From: Henckelia pumila
Taxonomy: Eukaryota; Streptophyta; Magnoliopsida; Lamiales; Gesneriaceae
Direction of reading: 5' to 3'
NCBI RefSeq assembly: GCF_033568475.1
Contig: NC_133123.1
Location: 5,022,001-5,086,000, forward strand
Length of the DNA: 64,000 nucleotides
Part shown: positions 26,762 through 38,973 of the stretch, piece after piece
Numbering within the stretch: position 1 is the first letter of the stretch
Layout of the letters: each line of letters starts with the position of its first letter
The notes under the pieces: generated by a model
What the model was told of the DNA's origin: nothing
The model's input: only the letters and a program-made list of their open reading frames with translations
Databases searched by the model: none
Program-made: the position numbers and the translations under genes

Positions 26762-28697
26762 CCCGACAACCCTCTTACCATTATCGAGCGTTCTGAATCC
26801 ATTTTCGAACTCTGTTAATTCATCTGGGACTCCCTTAATCACGTTTTATTACATCTAACATGATCGTATTATTAATTACTTGTAAATCGTTAATTCTGGA
26901 TACGGGTTACTACATTGGGATTCTGTGTTATCATAGAATTTTTGAGGATATTTTACCTATGGGCATTATGGATTGGATTATTATATTTTCTTTTCTGTTT
27001 GGAGTATGCACTTACGCTATATGGAATGTAGTGCTATGGTTGAATGTCCTCTTGAATGCCTTGAGTGTATAGGATTTGTACGTTGATAACTCTGAACTCT
27101 AGGAAGAGTGATGATGGGTTTAGTTTTGACTAGGGACTTAGTGGATTTGGGATGATTGTGTTTGAGTTGCGTCGTTAAGTTTTGCTAAGTTAAGTTATCA
27201 TAGGAGTTTACGTTTTAAATACTATGTTTAAATGAAAATTTTGGGAACTTAAAGGTTGTCTTGCAGATGTTTGAGGATAGATGAGTGGATTGCACAAATT
27301 TGGTCAACTAGTGAAGTTGTGATAAATTCAATTGTGGTGTCTGGGAAATGAATATTAGAGTAACATTATGATTATATTTATGAGTTAATATAAAATTGTG
27401 GTTGGAAATTTTTACTTATGATACTACAAAATGCTTAAAAATATCAAACTTGGGTTACAATGGACCATATGAAATTGAAAAGTTCGCCTTAAGTTGTGAT
27501 TAGAAACGAAAGTTTATAAATGGCTTGATTGAGATGTAGTAGACCCACGGGAAGGATAAGATATTTTATTTTTATCAAAGTGTGCAGCAGAAACATGACT
27601 TTTGAGATACCAAAATTTGGGAACTAAGTGTGCACATAGATTTAATAGATTATATTTGTTTGGAGACTTTGTTATTAGTAGTTCGATTAGCCAATTTAGA
27701 GGACAGTCTCCGCAGCAGCAGCAGCAGAGGCCGCAGGGCTAGCAGAGACGGCAACATTAGGGTGCAGTCGCCCCTAGCGTTGGAGGGTGCTCTTCTGCGA
27801 GGAGTGTCAAAAACCTCATTTTTTGCCAGTGTTTGGTTGGTTTCGGCAAGTGCTATCATTGCCAAGAACCTAGTCACATTTTGAAGAACTGTCCGAGGAG
27901 GAAAAAAACGACAGGGCGCCTGTTTGTTATGCAGACTAAGGAGGCTGACCCCGATACTTCTTTTATCGCAGGTAATTCTCATTTATGATTATTCGCTACT
28001 ATTGGGATGTTTAGTTAATGCTTACTTGAGCGATTACTCTATTGTTTGTACTTGTGATTTAGAACTGCATGCTTAAGTTTTGTTGGAATTATTGAATTTG
28101 TGGATTCGCATATTTAGGTTGGATTTTGTTGGTAATTGGGTTGGATTTTTACTGTTGATAGTATAGTCTATATCTGTTTGGGGACTTTTCTGCGTGCAGG
28201 AAAAAAAAAGTATTAGAGGGGTTGCGACTTTCGCAATGTTAGTTCTGGAGCGACACATTCTTTCATCTCCTAATCTTTCTTTTAGTGGGTAGGTATCGGA
28301 CCCGAGGTGTCTAGTACAGAGTACAATATTACAGTGCCTTCTGGTGAGGTTCCTTTTTACTACCACTGTTGTTAGTGAATTGGGGTTGGAGTTTGAGGGG
28401 TATGTGGTTAGAGCTGATCTAATGATTTTTGCTGATATCAGGATGTGATCTTATTTTGGGACGAAGAGAATGTTTTGAGAATTATCTTAGGAATTTGACT
28501 GACTTTTATGGAGGAATTTAGATTTTTTTTTTTCTCAGAAATCGTTGAGCCAAATTATTCGATATAAGGATACTTAATAGAGATGAGTTAGTTTGCTGCA
28601 GATATGAAATTTTGGAAATTGGTGATAATCCTAATCGAGTAATTAAGCATTGATTAAAGCTTAGTGGTATTTGTGAGGGATTGGGAACGTGTTTTTG

Positions 28698-29407
28698 GTA
28701 TAGTGTAAAATCAGTTACTTGAATCGTTTTATTGATTCTTTCTGAAAATATTGTAATCATTTTGGTGGTTCGTGCATTCCTTGATTCGCATGATACTGAT
28801 CATTGAAGGCTTAGTCAACCTAGCCTCAATTGGTATTCCGATTATGAATCTCGAAAAATTCACATTATTGGAAACTTGGATTCCAAATCTGGACATGGAT
28901 ATTGATTCGGGTGAAAATTTTTATTCTATTCCATTATGATCTCAATTTTATTTTTGTTGACATCGGATTATGCCTTGAGATTCTATATCTTTTTCTTTTT
29001 TGATGAGTGCATGTGGATTTCCTCGTGTGTGAGATCACGCTGACAGCCCTGATTTTGACTTGTCTTGATGATGGACATGACATCAAACCTATTGACGGGT
29101 GATCACCTGAATCGACATTGATTGATTGGCTCGCATCTTTTGTTCATGGAGCCATGAGTTTGATGTACTCACCCCTTGTATTTAACTGCAAGCGAATTGT
29201 TCCTTTTTTTTAGATTCGTCTTCCAGAATATTGTATTTTGATACCGTTTTGAACCATATCTATTCGATTCCGATTTGATTATCACCCAGCAAGTTACTGT
29301 TTGAGTTGATTTATACTGAACGTCGTCTTGACATTGTTTTGGCTCGTAACTGATAGATATAGATAACACCATTAGAATTTAGTGCTTGACGGACACTAGA
29401 TAGGATT
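28698..29407. other. Segment present only in internal region 2
   Basis: About 710 bp interrupt otherwise collinear internal sequence. There is no recognisable protein, TATA box or long terminal repeat. The ends show only a weak short inverted similarity. It may be an insertion, or ancestral sequence lost from the other copy; the sequence alone does not settle this. Confidence 0.6.
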
Positions 29408-29870
29408 GTGAGCCTGATGATATCGAGGATGGATTTTGGTATTCGGAGTTATATTTTGGAGCAGATTCGCAGTCAATTCGAATAGTTATGTCTTGGTCCG
29501 TTTGAGATCCTGGAGAGGATTGATACTTTGGCTTATCGTGTAGCGCTACCATCCAATCATGCAGGGGTGCACAACATATTTCATGTATCGATGTTGCGAA
29601 AGTATATCTCGAACACATCACATATCCTGGATTTTGAGCCTCTACAGCTGGCGTCAGATTTGTCGTTCGAGGAGCGACCGAAACAGATTTTGGAGCGGGA
29701 GGAGCGGAGGCTGAGGACGCGAGTTATTCCCATGGTCAAGGTCCGGTGGCTAAATCATTCTGAGGAGGAGGCCACCCGGGAGGCTGAGACCAATATGCGG
29801 ACGCGTTAACCGGATCTTTTCGGTACGTACCTCAATTTCGAGGACGAAATTTCTTTTAAGGGGGGAGAAT

Positions 29871-32587
29871 TGTAACGCCTATAATTTTTTCGTGTGTTAA
29901 CCGTATGCATAATTAGGATAATTAAAGGTTTAAATGACTTTTATTTATCATGATTAGATGTTTTAAATTCATTTAGGATTTTAACTTGGGTATTTTAAGT
30001 GTTATGAATTTTTGAGAAAACATTTTTTTTAGCGCGTAGACTGGGCAGTGGTCGACCGTGATAAAATTTTTATTTAAATTTTTGTCATAGAATTTTAAGA
30101 GCCTAAATATTTTAAGGCTAATTTTGTAAAAATTTTAGGTATTATATATATATATATATATTTTAAAAGTTCATTTTTTCACCTTATTGGGCCATTTTAT
30201 ACGCTTTTAGAGTACTTTTAAATTGGACCCTTGCATTATTTCGAAAATTCTAATTTTTATTATCCAAAATTTATGGACTACTGTTATTTACCTTCTTAAA
30301 CCCATATTTTTTTTTATTCTCTACTTTAAGCCCATTACTAATAAATCTTTAAGTGGGTTGAATTGCCCTAAGGGCCCAATTATCCTCCACCTCTCCCGTT
30401 CACTTCCCTCATCCACATTCTGAAGAACACAGAGTGTTAGTCGCCTCCTTTCAATCTTACACACCTCACAAATCCTTGGAATAAATATCAAGATTTTTGG
30501 ATAATTACGATCATCCCGTCGTCGTGCCGCTTTCTTCCCCGCCCAAATAGCGTAGAAGGCATGTTCCTCCTTTCCTTTCTCACCCATTGGATCGTATAAT
30601 CCTTATTTTCTGTCGAAAATTATGTGTTTATGCATTTGGATGTGATTTGGAGGCCAATATCTTAGACTCATGCATCACTCTTTTCTTTGTTTGTTTTTTT
30701 TTTCTGTCATGTGCGTCACGGCTCGTGTTTGTTTCTGCTGGGTTCTGGTGGCTCGAGTTGCTAAGGGCCTTGGTGTAGTGGCCTGGTTTTGGATCTTTAG
30801 GGTCACGTCTTGATGTGGTAGTAGGCTGGAAGTGGCTGGGTGGGTAGGGCCGATGGCTGGCCGGTTGTTGGGAAGGTCGCTGCGTAGTAGCAGTGATGCA
30901 CGAGCTGCTATTTGGTGAGCCACGATCCAGCCTTGTAGGCCATGGCTGGATGATTTTGAACCGGCAGGACCATGGGGTGGTCCTGCCGGCTGGACTCCGG
31001 CCATGGGTGGCTGGAGCTAGGAGTTTTAGAGGCTCGTAGTGAGCTGCTCGGAAGGGGCACCTTGGGGCTGTGAGAGAGTGAGGTGAGATGGGTGGGCTGG
31101 GCTCGATCATTGGGGGGCTGGGTTTTTGGGCTTGGCCTTAGCGGGCCACGTCCGGGTTAAGTCCGAGTCGGGTTCAGGTCTTAGGTTGGTCCGGGTCGGG
31201 TCTAATAGGTTTAGGGTCCAAGTTTTTTTTGTTCTGGGCTTAAGTCTACTATAGGGCCCAAAGAGTTAAATTTATTACTGAGCTTAATTATTTAGTTATT
31301 ATTTGGGCTTTAGTTGTTAGACTGAGCTTAATTATTATTTGGGTTCAGATAAATGTTTGGACCTGAAGTATGAATGGACTTAATTAAGTTTATTTGGGCC
31401 TATAAAATATTTTAGTAGGACTTAAGTTAAATAATCATTTGGGCTTAAGGTATTAACGTGGGCTTGAGAAATTCAATAAATGTAAATGGGCCAGACCTAG
31501 TTTTAAGTTTTAAGCTAAGGGACAGCAACTCAAATCAGCCGTGCCAAATCAAATAGTCCGTAAATATATATTTAATAGATGTATACGTAATATTTTGATA
31601 TAAATATTATCTTTATAGAAAGAAATTAAATATATATTTACGGACAATGTTTTTAAGGAAAAATAATATTTTTTAATTCACGATTCATGCATATGTTTCA
31701 CGTTAAATTGATGGAATGTGAAGAAAAATAATTTTGGGATAATTGATGTGATTTGTGACAAACACGGGACTGGAGATCGGGATACCGGGTCCGATGACCT
31801 TTCCACTTACGATTATGAGCCTATGGATCCATATAGGTTGGGTGAAGTGGCATAGGGCGTTAGGGGTTACACCCCACAGGCCGCCACCACGTATGTTGAA
31901 TTTAGATTGATCAATCGAATTAGGTTACAATTCACTTATATGACCCACAACAAAGATTTTACGATTATGACATGCCATATTTATGTTATGTAATTATGAT
32001 ATGATTATGTTATGATTTATTATTACGCATATGATTTTACATTCATGCATGCATTAAAATCCTCAGGTTATTTTTATATGTGTCATGTGCTTGCTGTGGT
32101 TTTATTTAGTAGTACTTGTTATGTATATTATAGAGCATGCTGGGCCTCTAGGCTCACTAGATCTAAATGGTGCAGGTGAGCTTGATACCGTAGCTGATGA
32201 TGTGGTCCCGACTGGCGGCGAGGATCTCTGAGCATCTGCGGCGAGCTAGCGTACTCGCGACCTTTGCAGTATTCATGTTTCCGCATTATTTTCTTTTATG
32301 AGACTTTTATTCGAGGATTGTAGTAAACTACTTTTGCACGTGTTATCTACCTTTATCATGATTTTCTTGTGGTAGAACTTTAAAATCTATGTATTTACGC
32401 ATTCTGAAATACCGCATACTTCTGTATGGATTTTTCTTAAATTATTTCGTGAGTTTCAAATTGCTAAGGTACAATAAAATTACTATTTATTTTATTTCAT
32501 GAATTATAACTATTTTTAGTATTGACGCATATACGTAAGGGCATATATAAATAATAAAAAAAATCTCTTGAGTTTTCGGTCGTTTTA
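29871..32587 (+). repeat. LTR3 (2,717 bp)
   Basis: The right-hand LTR starts immediately after the polypurine tract with TGTAACGCC and ends just before the ATATC duplicate. It carries the GC-rich block and the first foldback but not the complete second foldback. Confidence 0.92.
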
Positions 32588-32592
32588 ATATC
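32588..32592. repeat. Right target-site duplication ATATC
   Basis: Matches the five bases before LTR1 exactly. No ATATC pair flanks the individual sub-units, so the array occupies one insertion site. Confidence 0.9.
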
Positions 32593-32661
32593 ATTTTTAT
32601 CACACACACATGCATACGTTACTCATATTTGACATTCCACTGTAAAATAAAACAGAGTAGG

Positions 32662-32800
32662 TTTCCTGTGAGGTGGTCTCACAAATTTTTATGCATAATG
32701 TGAATCAATCATGTTCATATTTTTAATAAAAAGATAAGACCCAAATAAGATATTCGTATAACAAAATTGATCCGTAAAGATTGTCTCACATAATTTTGTG
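32662..32800 (+). mobile_element. Degraded short inverted-repeat element
   Basis: The stretch starts near TGTGAGGTGGTCTCACA and ends near GATTGTCTCACATAATTTT, with ATAAGACCCAAATAAG in between. This resembles a very common short element of Lamiales/asterid genomes whose ends read GTGAGACGGTCTCAC. Recognition is from memory of that family, and the copy is well worn. Confidence 0.45.
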
Positions 32801-33571
32801 TGCATGAAATATCTCCAATAACTTCAAGTCGCCTTTGGCTCTTCATTCCTCTTTTTCAATGTGTTAATGGTTTAACATGTATTACCATAACAAGCTCCTT
32901 TAAAAACTGTTTTTAGATGATTTTTTTTTTTCGTAACCCAAAAATTTTCCCCAAGGAACCGAAAAAGGGATTAAAAAACCCCATGATATGTGTCCTGATG
33001 CAACGGTTCACAAAAGCATAATGATATTTTTTTTAAAAACCAAATGGGCTGATTTAGCCCGTCACAACCTATAATATATGATTTGTTTAGACCCATAAAA
33101 TGGATCATTGAAACCATAATCTAATGAATAATTCTAGAAGTACAATATATATCGTGTACAACGATATTTACAACAATATATCGTGAGATTGTGCTATTAT
33201 ATCGTGATATTTTATATTCAATTTATCATGAGATTTTGATAAATGAAATTTTGTATTGAATTTTTGGTGTTGTACAAATTGATGTACAAATTTGATTGTA
33301 CATATAGCATTGCTCTATTTTAATTCGCCAATTTTTCATCATGGGCCGGGCCGCACGATGAACCTAAACGGGCTTGATCGCTTATCTATGTTCGCTCCTC
33401 AGCTACAAACCGTAACTGTTGATGCTTTCTCCCAACGCACGCTACCGAAATAACCGGGCACCACTACCCCACACCGCCATACGGACGCCATTCACCTCCC
33501 ATAGCCGGTGAACACATTGGGACCAACTACCGGCTATCCCGGTATCTCTATCTTCTCCACCAAATCTTCGC
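32801..33571. other. Spacer and promoter region of the ATI gene
   Basis: The left part is AT-rich with no gene. From about 33,330 the composition becomes GC-richer and pyrimidine-rich, as expected for a promoter and leader. No transposon termini were found here. Confidence 0.5.
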
Positions 33572-33580
33572 TATATATAT
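33572..33580 (+). promoter_or_regulatory. Candidate TATA box of the ATI gene
   Basis: TATATATAT lies in a C/T-rich context about 30 bases upstream of a plausible transcription start near 33,605. The leader exon would end at CTGCAG (33,676) before GTATTC. A 1.9 kb leader intron then runs to the acceptor at 35,594. Confidence 0.55.
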
Positions 33581-35603
33581 GTTATTTCCCTTTTATCCCA
33601 ACTTCCGACACATCTCAATCATTTTTCTCGCTGGAGCTCTACTCCTTGCATCCGATCCTTATCTTTACTTCTGCAGGTATTCTTACTTGTCGATTGATTA
33701 ATTGTTCTTTATCTCTCGCGATGAAATCGGCGATCGGATTAGAATTTGACTTTTCACGTTGATCGACTGAGATTGGAATATCTATGATTGCGGTTACTTG
33801 TTTGTAGTCGACGCGGGTTTATGATTCTTAATCATCGTGGTTGGGACTCTCGAGACTCGATTCTGGTTTGTCCAGAATCATGCTATGCTCGTGCAATTAA
33901 TACCATCATATGATTGGTGGTAGTTGATATTTCAATCCGTAGCATGATAGTGGGCTTTGGGAACTACAGTTGAATAGCGAATGAGTCGTCTCTGGATGGT
34001 TAGGGTTTCTGGTTTTAATGAATTTTCACTGTATACGGAAGTGAGAGCTGAATTGTATTTTTGCTGATCGTATGATTTTCAGAGCTGAATTTCATTTTAA
34101 TTGGGTTTGTGGTTACCAAGTTGCTGGCTGATGTTATCTCTGGTGTTCTGATGTTAACATTTTCAGTTGGACTTGCATTTGTTTGCATCTGTCTCATTTT
34201 TCACATAGAAATCTATGTGATTATGCTGACTGGTTGATAGATGAATTTCACGATCAAACAACTACTGTTGTGATAATCTCTTGTGTGGTGTTTGTCTGTG
34301 TTATTGATTAGTTGTGTCACAAATGGTTTAACAATGGTTAGTTTCTTATAATGTGTACTGTAAAATTTGTGGAGATTGACACGATTCCCGTTATTTAAAT
34401 GGAGTTTGTTTAGCTTTTTTTAGATTAAGCTACATAATTTCAAAATTTTTAGACGTGTTTGTGAGTATGTGACTTGTATATTTATTGAGAGTGATGGAGT
34501 GATACAGTGAGAATATTGAGTTTGAAGCAAATTTAAGATAATTTTAAAGTTGATAAAAACAACTAGTTGCTTGGTGTTTTAATGGATTTTATTCGAAAGC
34601 CCTAACAAGCATACTCACAAAAGTCAAACCCAGAATAACATTTAAGTACGCTATACATTCAATTACAACTAAGTAATGTACACGATGCATATAGTTTAAG
34701 GTTTGGGTCACATAGGAACTGTTCCAGCTTCCGTTTCTAATTGTATAAATATTTTTCATCTTGGAATATCTTGTGTGTGAAGTGAAAATTTGATGACTTT
34801 ATTTTTGTTTATCTGCAGTGGGTTTCTTTTCCCAATGTTTCTGACCTTTAGAAATGTTGAATGAACTTTAACATTTCATCAAATGTTAAAGTTCTACATC
34901 CTTCTCATGCCATGCACTTCAAAATTTCTAAGTTTGAAGTTGACGCCATGCCATTTATTCTTCAATACGTTTTGCACCTTGTCCATGTTTTGGATGCACT
35001 CACGAAATTGCGCTTGATTCTTCAGCTTATTATCTTACTATATTATTAAGTGTGTGTGGCTTATAAAAACTGCTTTTGGTGTCATGGTAATTTTTTAAAA
35101 TTTTCTCATTATAAAAACTGATAACTGACTTACTGACAAAAACTGTGTGTAGCTTATAAAAATTGCTAACTGACAAAAAACTCTATTCATGTCCCATTTC
35201 CTCCTACTTTTTCATTGGTTTTTTCTCTAACCTCCTTCCTCCTCTTCCATTTCCATTTTTTTTATCTGTCAAACTCAAATTTCCTCTGCCGGCACCTTTA
35301 TCAAGTTGGAGTCTTTACCAAATTATATATTTACTGAACACGCATTGCGTGTGCCATGGTGGCTTGTTGGTAGAAAAAATCCTCACAACTAAATTTATAT
35401 ACAATCCGTCTTCTTGAAACTGGAGTATCTTCTGCCTTAATGAACTTGCTATAACATCCATGTAAAATGATTACATAATTCTGCTATGAGACGCACTAAT
35501 GCTCTCAACGCATTAGACATGTATACGCCAATTAATATTTTTTTCTCTACTTTATTACACCAAATGTTTATAAATTGGTGATTTTGAAATTTAGCTTCCG
35601 TGG

Positions 35604-37054
35604 ATGGAGAATAACGAAGAAAGGGGGGAGGAACCTGTTACTAGAGGAAATGAGTGGGAAGTTGTATCACTCACTGAATCTGCATATGGTGCTGCTCCTG
35701 GTTCGAAGGAGGATGATTCAGGCCACAATAGCCAGGTTAAGTTAAACAGTGAGAATGAGGCTGAAACTTCTACTGCTATGTTCATGTCAGGTCATTTCAT
35801 TTTCCCTCCAAGTCAGCATGAGAATCTGCCTTTGGAACCTGAATGTGTCGAGATACAAAATGAAGAGGGAGGTAAAAACGATGTTTCTCAGTTGATTGTG
35901 GAGGAAGGGGGTAAATCTTATACAAAGGATGAAGAAAATTTGAGTATCAAAGGATTGATGCCTGATGAATTTTCTGGAATTCCAAAATTTGATGAAAAAG
36001 GTAGCAGGTTAGCCTATGACACAGAGCAGATCATTTACAGCAGTGCAGCATTTAGTTCAGTTTACAGTGAAGCTGACCTTGTGGATTCTAATATGATTGA
36101 GGAGATAGGGAGGTTGGATGATATGATTGAAGGTGCTGACAGTGCATCAGATTCAAGCCTATGTAGTTTAGAAAAACCTGTTGACGGAGACAATTATGAT
36201 GATTATAACCTTCCTTGTGAAACTTGGTGGAGAAGGCGAGTTATTTCTTTGTATGCCCATGCAAAAGAGGCAAATACAATTTGGTCTATCTGCATTGCTG
36301 CGGCTGTTATGGGGCTTGTAATTATTGGTCACCAGTGGCAGCAAGAGAGATGGCAGAGTTTGCACCACAAGTGGCAGTCTGGTATTAAACATGAGGTATT
36401 GTTTTAACCTCAATTTCTCCCTTGGTCCCCCACTTGTACAGAGACATATTCAGTTTGTATTTTCTTCGTTTTGTGTTTATTCATGTGCGTTGTATCTTAC
36501 TGTCTGTTCATTTATATTACCTGTTATCTACTCTCTTCAGTAAAACAACTCCGATTCAAGTAAACCCGTGAAGCTTTGATAGCATACCAGTTGGTTTACT
36601 AATCATATCCACCCTACTATCTGCATCAACTTTAAAGTCTTATTGGAGAACTGTGAATCTGGGTTGTTTAGGAGCTTTTTTTTAATCACAACAACTTTTC
36701 TATTTATTGTGATTCCCACGATTAAGTGTATTCATTTCCTTTTACATCCTCATCCATTGTCCTTACCTGAACATCCGTTGTACTGAAACTATGAGGCCTT
36801 ATCTTTGAAGTATTGATGTTTTTGGTTTTATAATTAGTTTAATAATACTCTGATGATTGAACTGTAGTCTTCAAGGCTCTGGATTATTTGCTGCCTGATA
36901 TGCATAACTTTATTATTTTGCTTATTTACTCCGGTATTTTATCTCACATTTTCAGAGAATGGGCATGATGCTTGGTCCAATGACTCGACTTAAAGATGTG
37001 ATTGTTGGAGGCCACCGACGAGGTTCACTTGGGAGGGGGAACAACTCTATATAA
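35604..37054 (+). CDS. ATI1: ATG8-interacting protein (ATI1/ATI2 type)
   Basis: Plant-specific single-pass membrane protein that binds ATG8 and marks ER- and plastid-derived bodies for selective autophagy under carbon starvation. Coding exons 35604-36395 and 36956-37054 total 891 nt, giving 296 residues. The N-terminal NEWEVVSLTESAY holds an ATG8-interacting motif (W18-E-V-V21). An acidic, low-complexity region follows to about residue 205, then WWRRRVISLYAHAKEANTIW, a transmembrane helix (ICIAAAVMGLVIIG), HQWQQERWQ, and the conserved tail MLGPMTRLKDVIVGGHRRGS. An additional leader exon (about 33,605-33,676) is inferred, because an acceptor lies 10 bases upstream of the ATG. ATI1 and ATI2 are close paralogues, so the number is uncertain. 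The family call is firm from the motif order. Confidence 0.92.
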
Positions 37055-38850
37055 TATTAAGATGATGACGATAATTTCACGGACAATAGGCATTGAAAGG
37101 GGTGGGTGGGTGTGATGTTCTAGTTTGTCGTCGAATTCGGATATATGTTTTTCATGTCAAACTTGCTAAGATTTTCTTAATTGTTATACTGGCATAGTGG
37201 GGCAGAAAATAAGCTTCAAGGTGAATGAATGTGTGAGACTTAAAATTGTGTGGAGATATCACTTTGTTACTTGTATGTGGTATCACATTGCACCTGGTGG
37301 TTGATTCTGTTGAACTTCAAAGTTAATCCCTGGTTTTGCTAATACCTGACTTCTGAGGCAGCTCATCTCAAGCCTTTTGGCACGAACCGGCACTTGATTC
37401 TCGATTCGAGGGAGGTTTTGGATCAGGAAGGTGATTAGAAGAGGTCCAGTCGTACCTGCAATGTCTCACCATAATCTAGCAACCTTTTGAAATAAATGAA
37501 ATCTAAAATATTATAGCATATTAAATAACATTTATAAAATGTGAAGACCTGCTTAGAATTTTTAAATGCATCTGGGGCACATGGACAATACATCCTTGAA
37601 TTGTATGATAGCATTCTATATGTTCTAGACCATCATACAATACTCTGCAATAGCGTAATAGTGCAGACCAGTTAGGATTATGGTGAGATATTTCTCAGAT
37701 AGTGAGGATTCAAATGATCTAGGCTATACAATATTCTTGTTTCATGTTCGTGATATCTTAATAATGGAAATCAATTTACTCAAAGAAAAAATTATGGAAA
37801 TCAAACAATTGCAACAACAATTTAACTTTGATTACGAAGAAGGAAAATCCGCCAAGCTTCAAAAGAAATCCCAAAATTGGAAAGTAGCTCTCGATAATTA
37901 ATACTCCATCCGTCTTAATTATATAGTTCACGTTTCTTTTTTTGTTTGTCCCAAATACATAGTCATATACCATATTTAGTAATTTTTTTGTACACTCATT
38001 TACTAATATACCTCTATTAACTACACATTGAAAATTGTGCAATCATTTTTTAATACATTAAATAGGGATAAAATAGGAAGTTTGTATAAAATTTACTTTC
38101 TCAATAATTTTTTCTTAATCCGTGTGAAATAAAAAGTAGGACTATGCACTTAAGACGGAGAGAGTATTGAATAAGATCTAGATGATGAAGATCGAGCTTT
38201 GTTAAAAAATATTAAATCATTTATATACACATCTTTAAAACTACAAAAAAAAAAACCCATAATTCAAAGTACGTAAATTCATTTTCTGAGTATATATCTT
38301 GAAAAACCAACGTTATATTTAAGTTTCTTCTTTGGTTTTTTTTTTTTTTTATAATAAAAAAACCCATTATTAAAGCACAATATCCAATTCCAGAACCGCA
38401 ACATTGCCCATAATGACAGTGCTAAAAATGGTAAGTTATTTTAAAGAAAGTGAGCTGGTGACGGAGGAAAATAGAAATTGAATAACTTAAAAATCGATTA
38501 ATTAATACATCCTTCAGTTTCTACATTCAACAGCAATTTGTTGTTTTTTAATTAATAAATCTCAGTTAAATAAATACTGAAAAACGTAATATGAAATGTG
38601 TTTACAAATTTTATTTTTTCAACAATTTTCTTAAATCTTCATAAAAAAAACCAGATAAATAAATAATATTATATATATATTTCGGTTAGATGATGCCATG
38701 GCACGCACATATACAGTGGTGATTGCACAAAGCGCACATGGCGAGTAAGTGAAGTTGGAATTTGGTTTCATTTCATGCTTTACATCTGTTGTGATTTGGA
38801 GCACTGTTTCGCTCTTCCCTAAGCTCACCCTTTTCTCTTCTGTATTTATG
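37055..38850. other. Spacer between ATI gene and IDM1-like gene
   Basis: Contains the ATI 3' untranslated region (to roughly 37,500), a Stowaway-type element (listed separately) and AT-rich DNA with homopolymer runs. A 73-codon frame at 37,680-37,901 has no family resemblance and is not called. Confidence 0.6.
37904..38164. mobile_element. Stowaway-type MITE (Tc1/mariner related)
   Basis: A 261-bp element flanked by TA on both sides. Its ends are inverted: CTCCATCCGTCTTAATTATA at the left and the complement of CTTAAGACGGAGAGAG at the right. CTCC-TCCGTC termini with a TA target are the signature of plant Stowaway MITEs. The interior is AT-rich and non-coding. Confidence 0.88.
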
Positions 38851-38901
38851 CTTTTCTTTGTTTTGTTTTGTTATTGAAGAGAGACCAGACCGCATTGTCT
38901 G

Positions 38902-38973
38902 ATGGCAACTCCTCTCTCTCGTTTCCAGATGCGGATGAACCCTAATTTTTTCGTGCGGCTAATGCAAATGTAG
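38902..38973 (+). other. Upstream reading frame in the IDM1-like leader
   Basis: A 23-codon frame (MATPLSRFQMRMNPNF...) begins at 38,902 and stops at TAG 38,971-38,973, three bases before a good splice donor (AG|GTGAATT). It lies in the probable first, non-coding exon, whose intron runs to the acceptor at 40,330. Whether it is translated is unknown. Confidence 0.5.

Larger units (their letters stand above)
25547..26914 (-). mobile_element. Solo LTR of an unrelated retroelement, nested
   Basis: This 1,368-bp block interrupts internal region 2 and is missing from internal region 1. Its ends are inverted (TGTAGTGACCC at the left, GGGTTACTACA at the right), as for an LTR. A TATA box reading on the minus strand lies at 26,547-26,555 (TATAAATAG). 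No coding sequence is present. The five bases on each side (TTAAA, TTGGG) do not match, so the target duplication is either lost or my boundary is off by a few bases. An LTR is favoured over a DNA transposon because of the promoter layout and the TG...CA ends. Confidence 0.75.
25126..29870 (+). mobile_element. Internal region 2 of the gypsy array, broken, with insertions
   Basis: This copy is collinear with internal region 1 but 2.1 kb longer. The extra DNA is a 1.37 kb solo LTR of another family (25,547-26,914) and a roughly 0.7 kb segment (about 28,698-29,407) absent from internal region 1. The same parts are recognisable: primer-binding site at 25,129, gag start near 25,350, knuckle remnant near 27,800-27,960, polyprotein tail at about 29,528-29,809, and polypurine tract just before LTR3. 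It is broken in many places. Confidence 0.88.
16969..32587 (+). mobile_element. Three-LTR Ty3/gypsy (Tekay/Del-type) array, broken
   Basis: Layout: LTR1 16969-19706, internal 1 19707-22375, LTR2 22376-25125, internal 2 25126-29870, LTR3 29871-32587. Each LTR begins TGTAACG. LTR1 and LTR2 end in TTTCA, and the last LTR has a near-identical end. A primer-binding site (TGGTATCAAAGC, initiator tRNA-Met type) follows LTR1 and LTR2, and a polypurine tract (TTAAGGGGGGAGAAT) precedes LTR2 and LTR3. Family evidence: a gag start of the MPPRRE type, a CCHC-knuckle remnant, and a polyprotein tail (NIFHVSMLRKYIS, VKVRWLNHSEEEA) like Tekay/Del chromoviruses. Internal regions are far too short for a full pol, so both copies are fossils without coding capacity. 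ATATC flanks the whole array once. By eye the outer LTRs differ by roughly 3-5%, suggesting an age of a few million years at usual LTR rates (not computed). Confidence 0.92.

Noticed and set aside
29528-29809. 93-codon frame (also at 22,033-22,314) that looks well conserved
   Set aside because: It is the tail of a chromovirus polyprotein inside the internal regions, not an independent gene.
16969-32587. CRISPR-like or satellite array because of repeated blocks
   Set aside because: The repeat units are 2.7 kb LTRs with retroelement landmarks, not short spaced repeats or a satellite.
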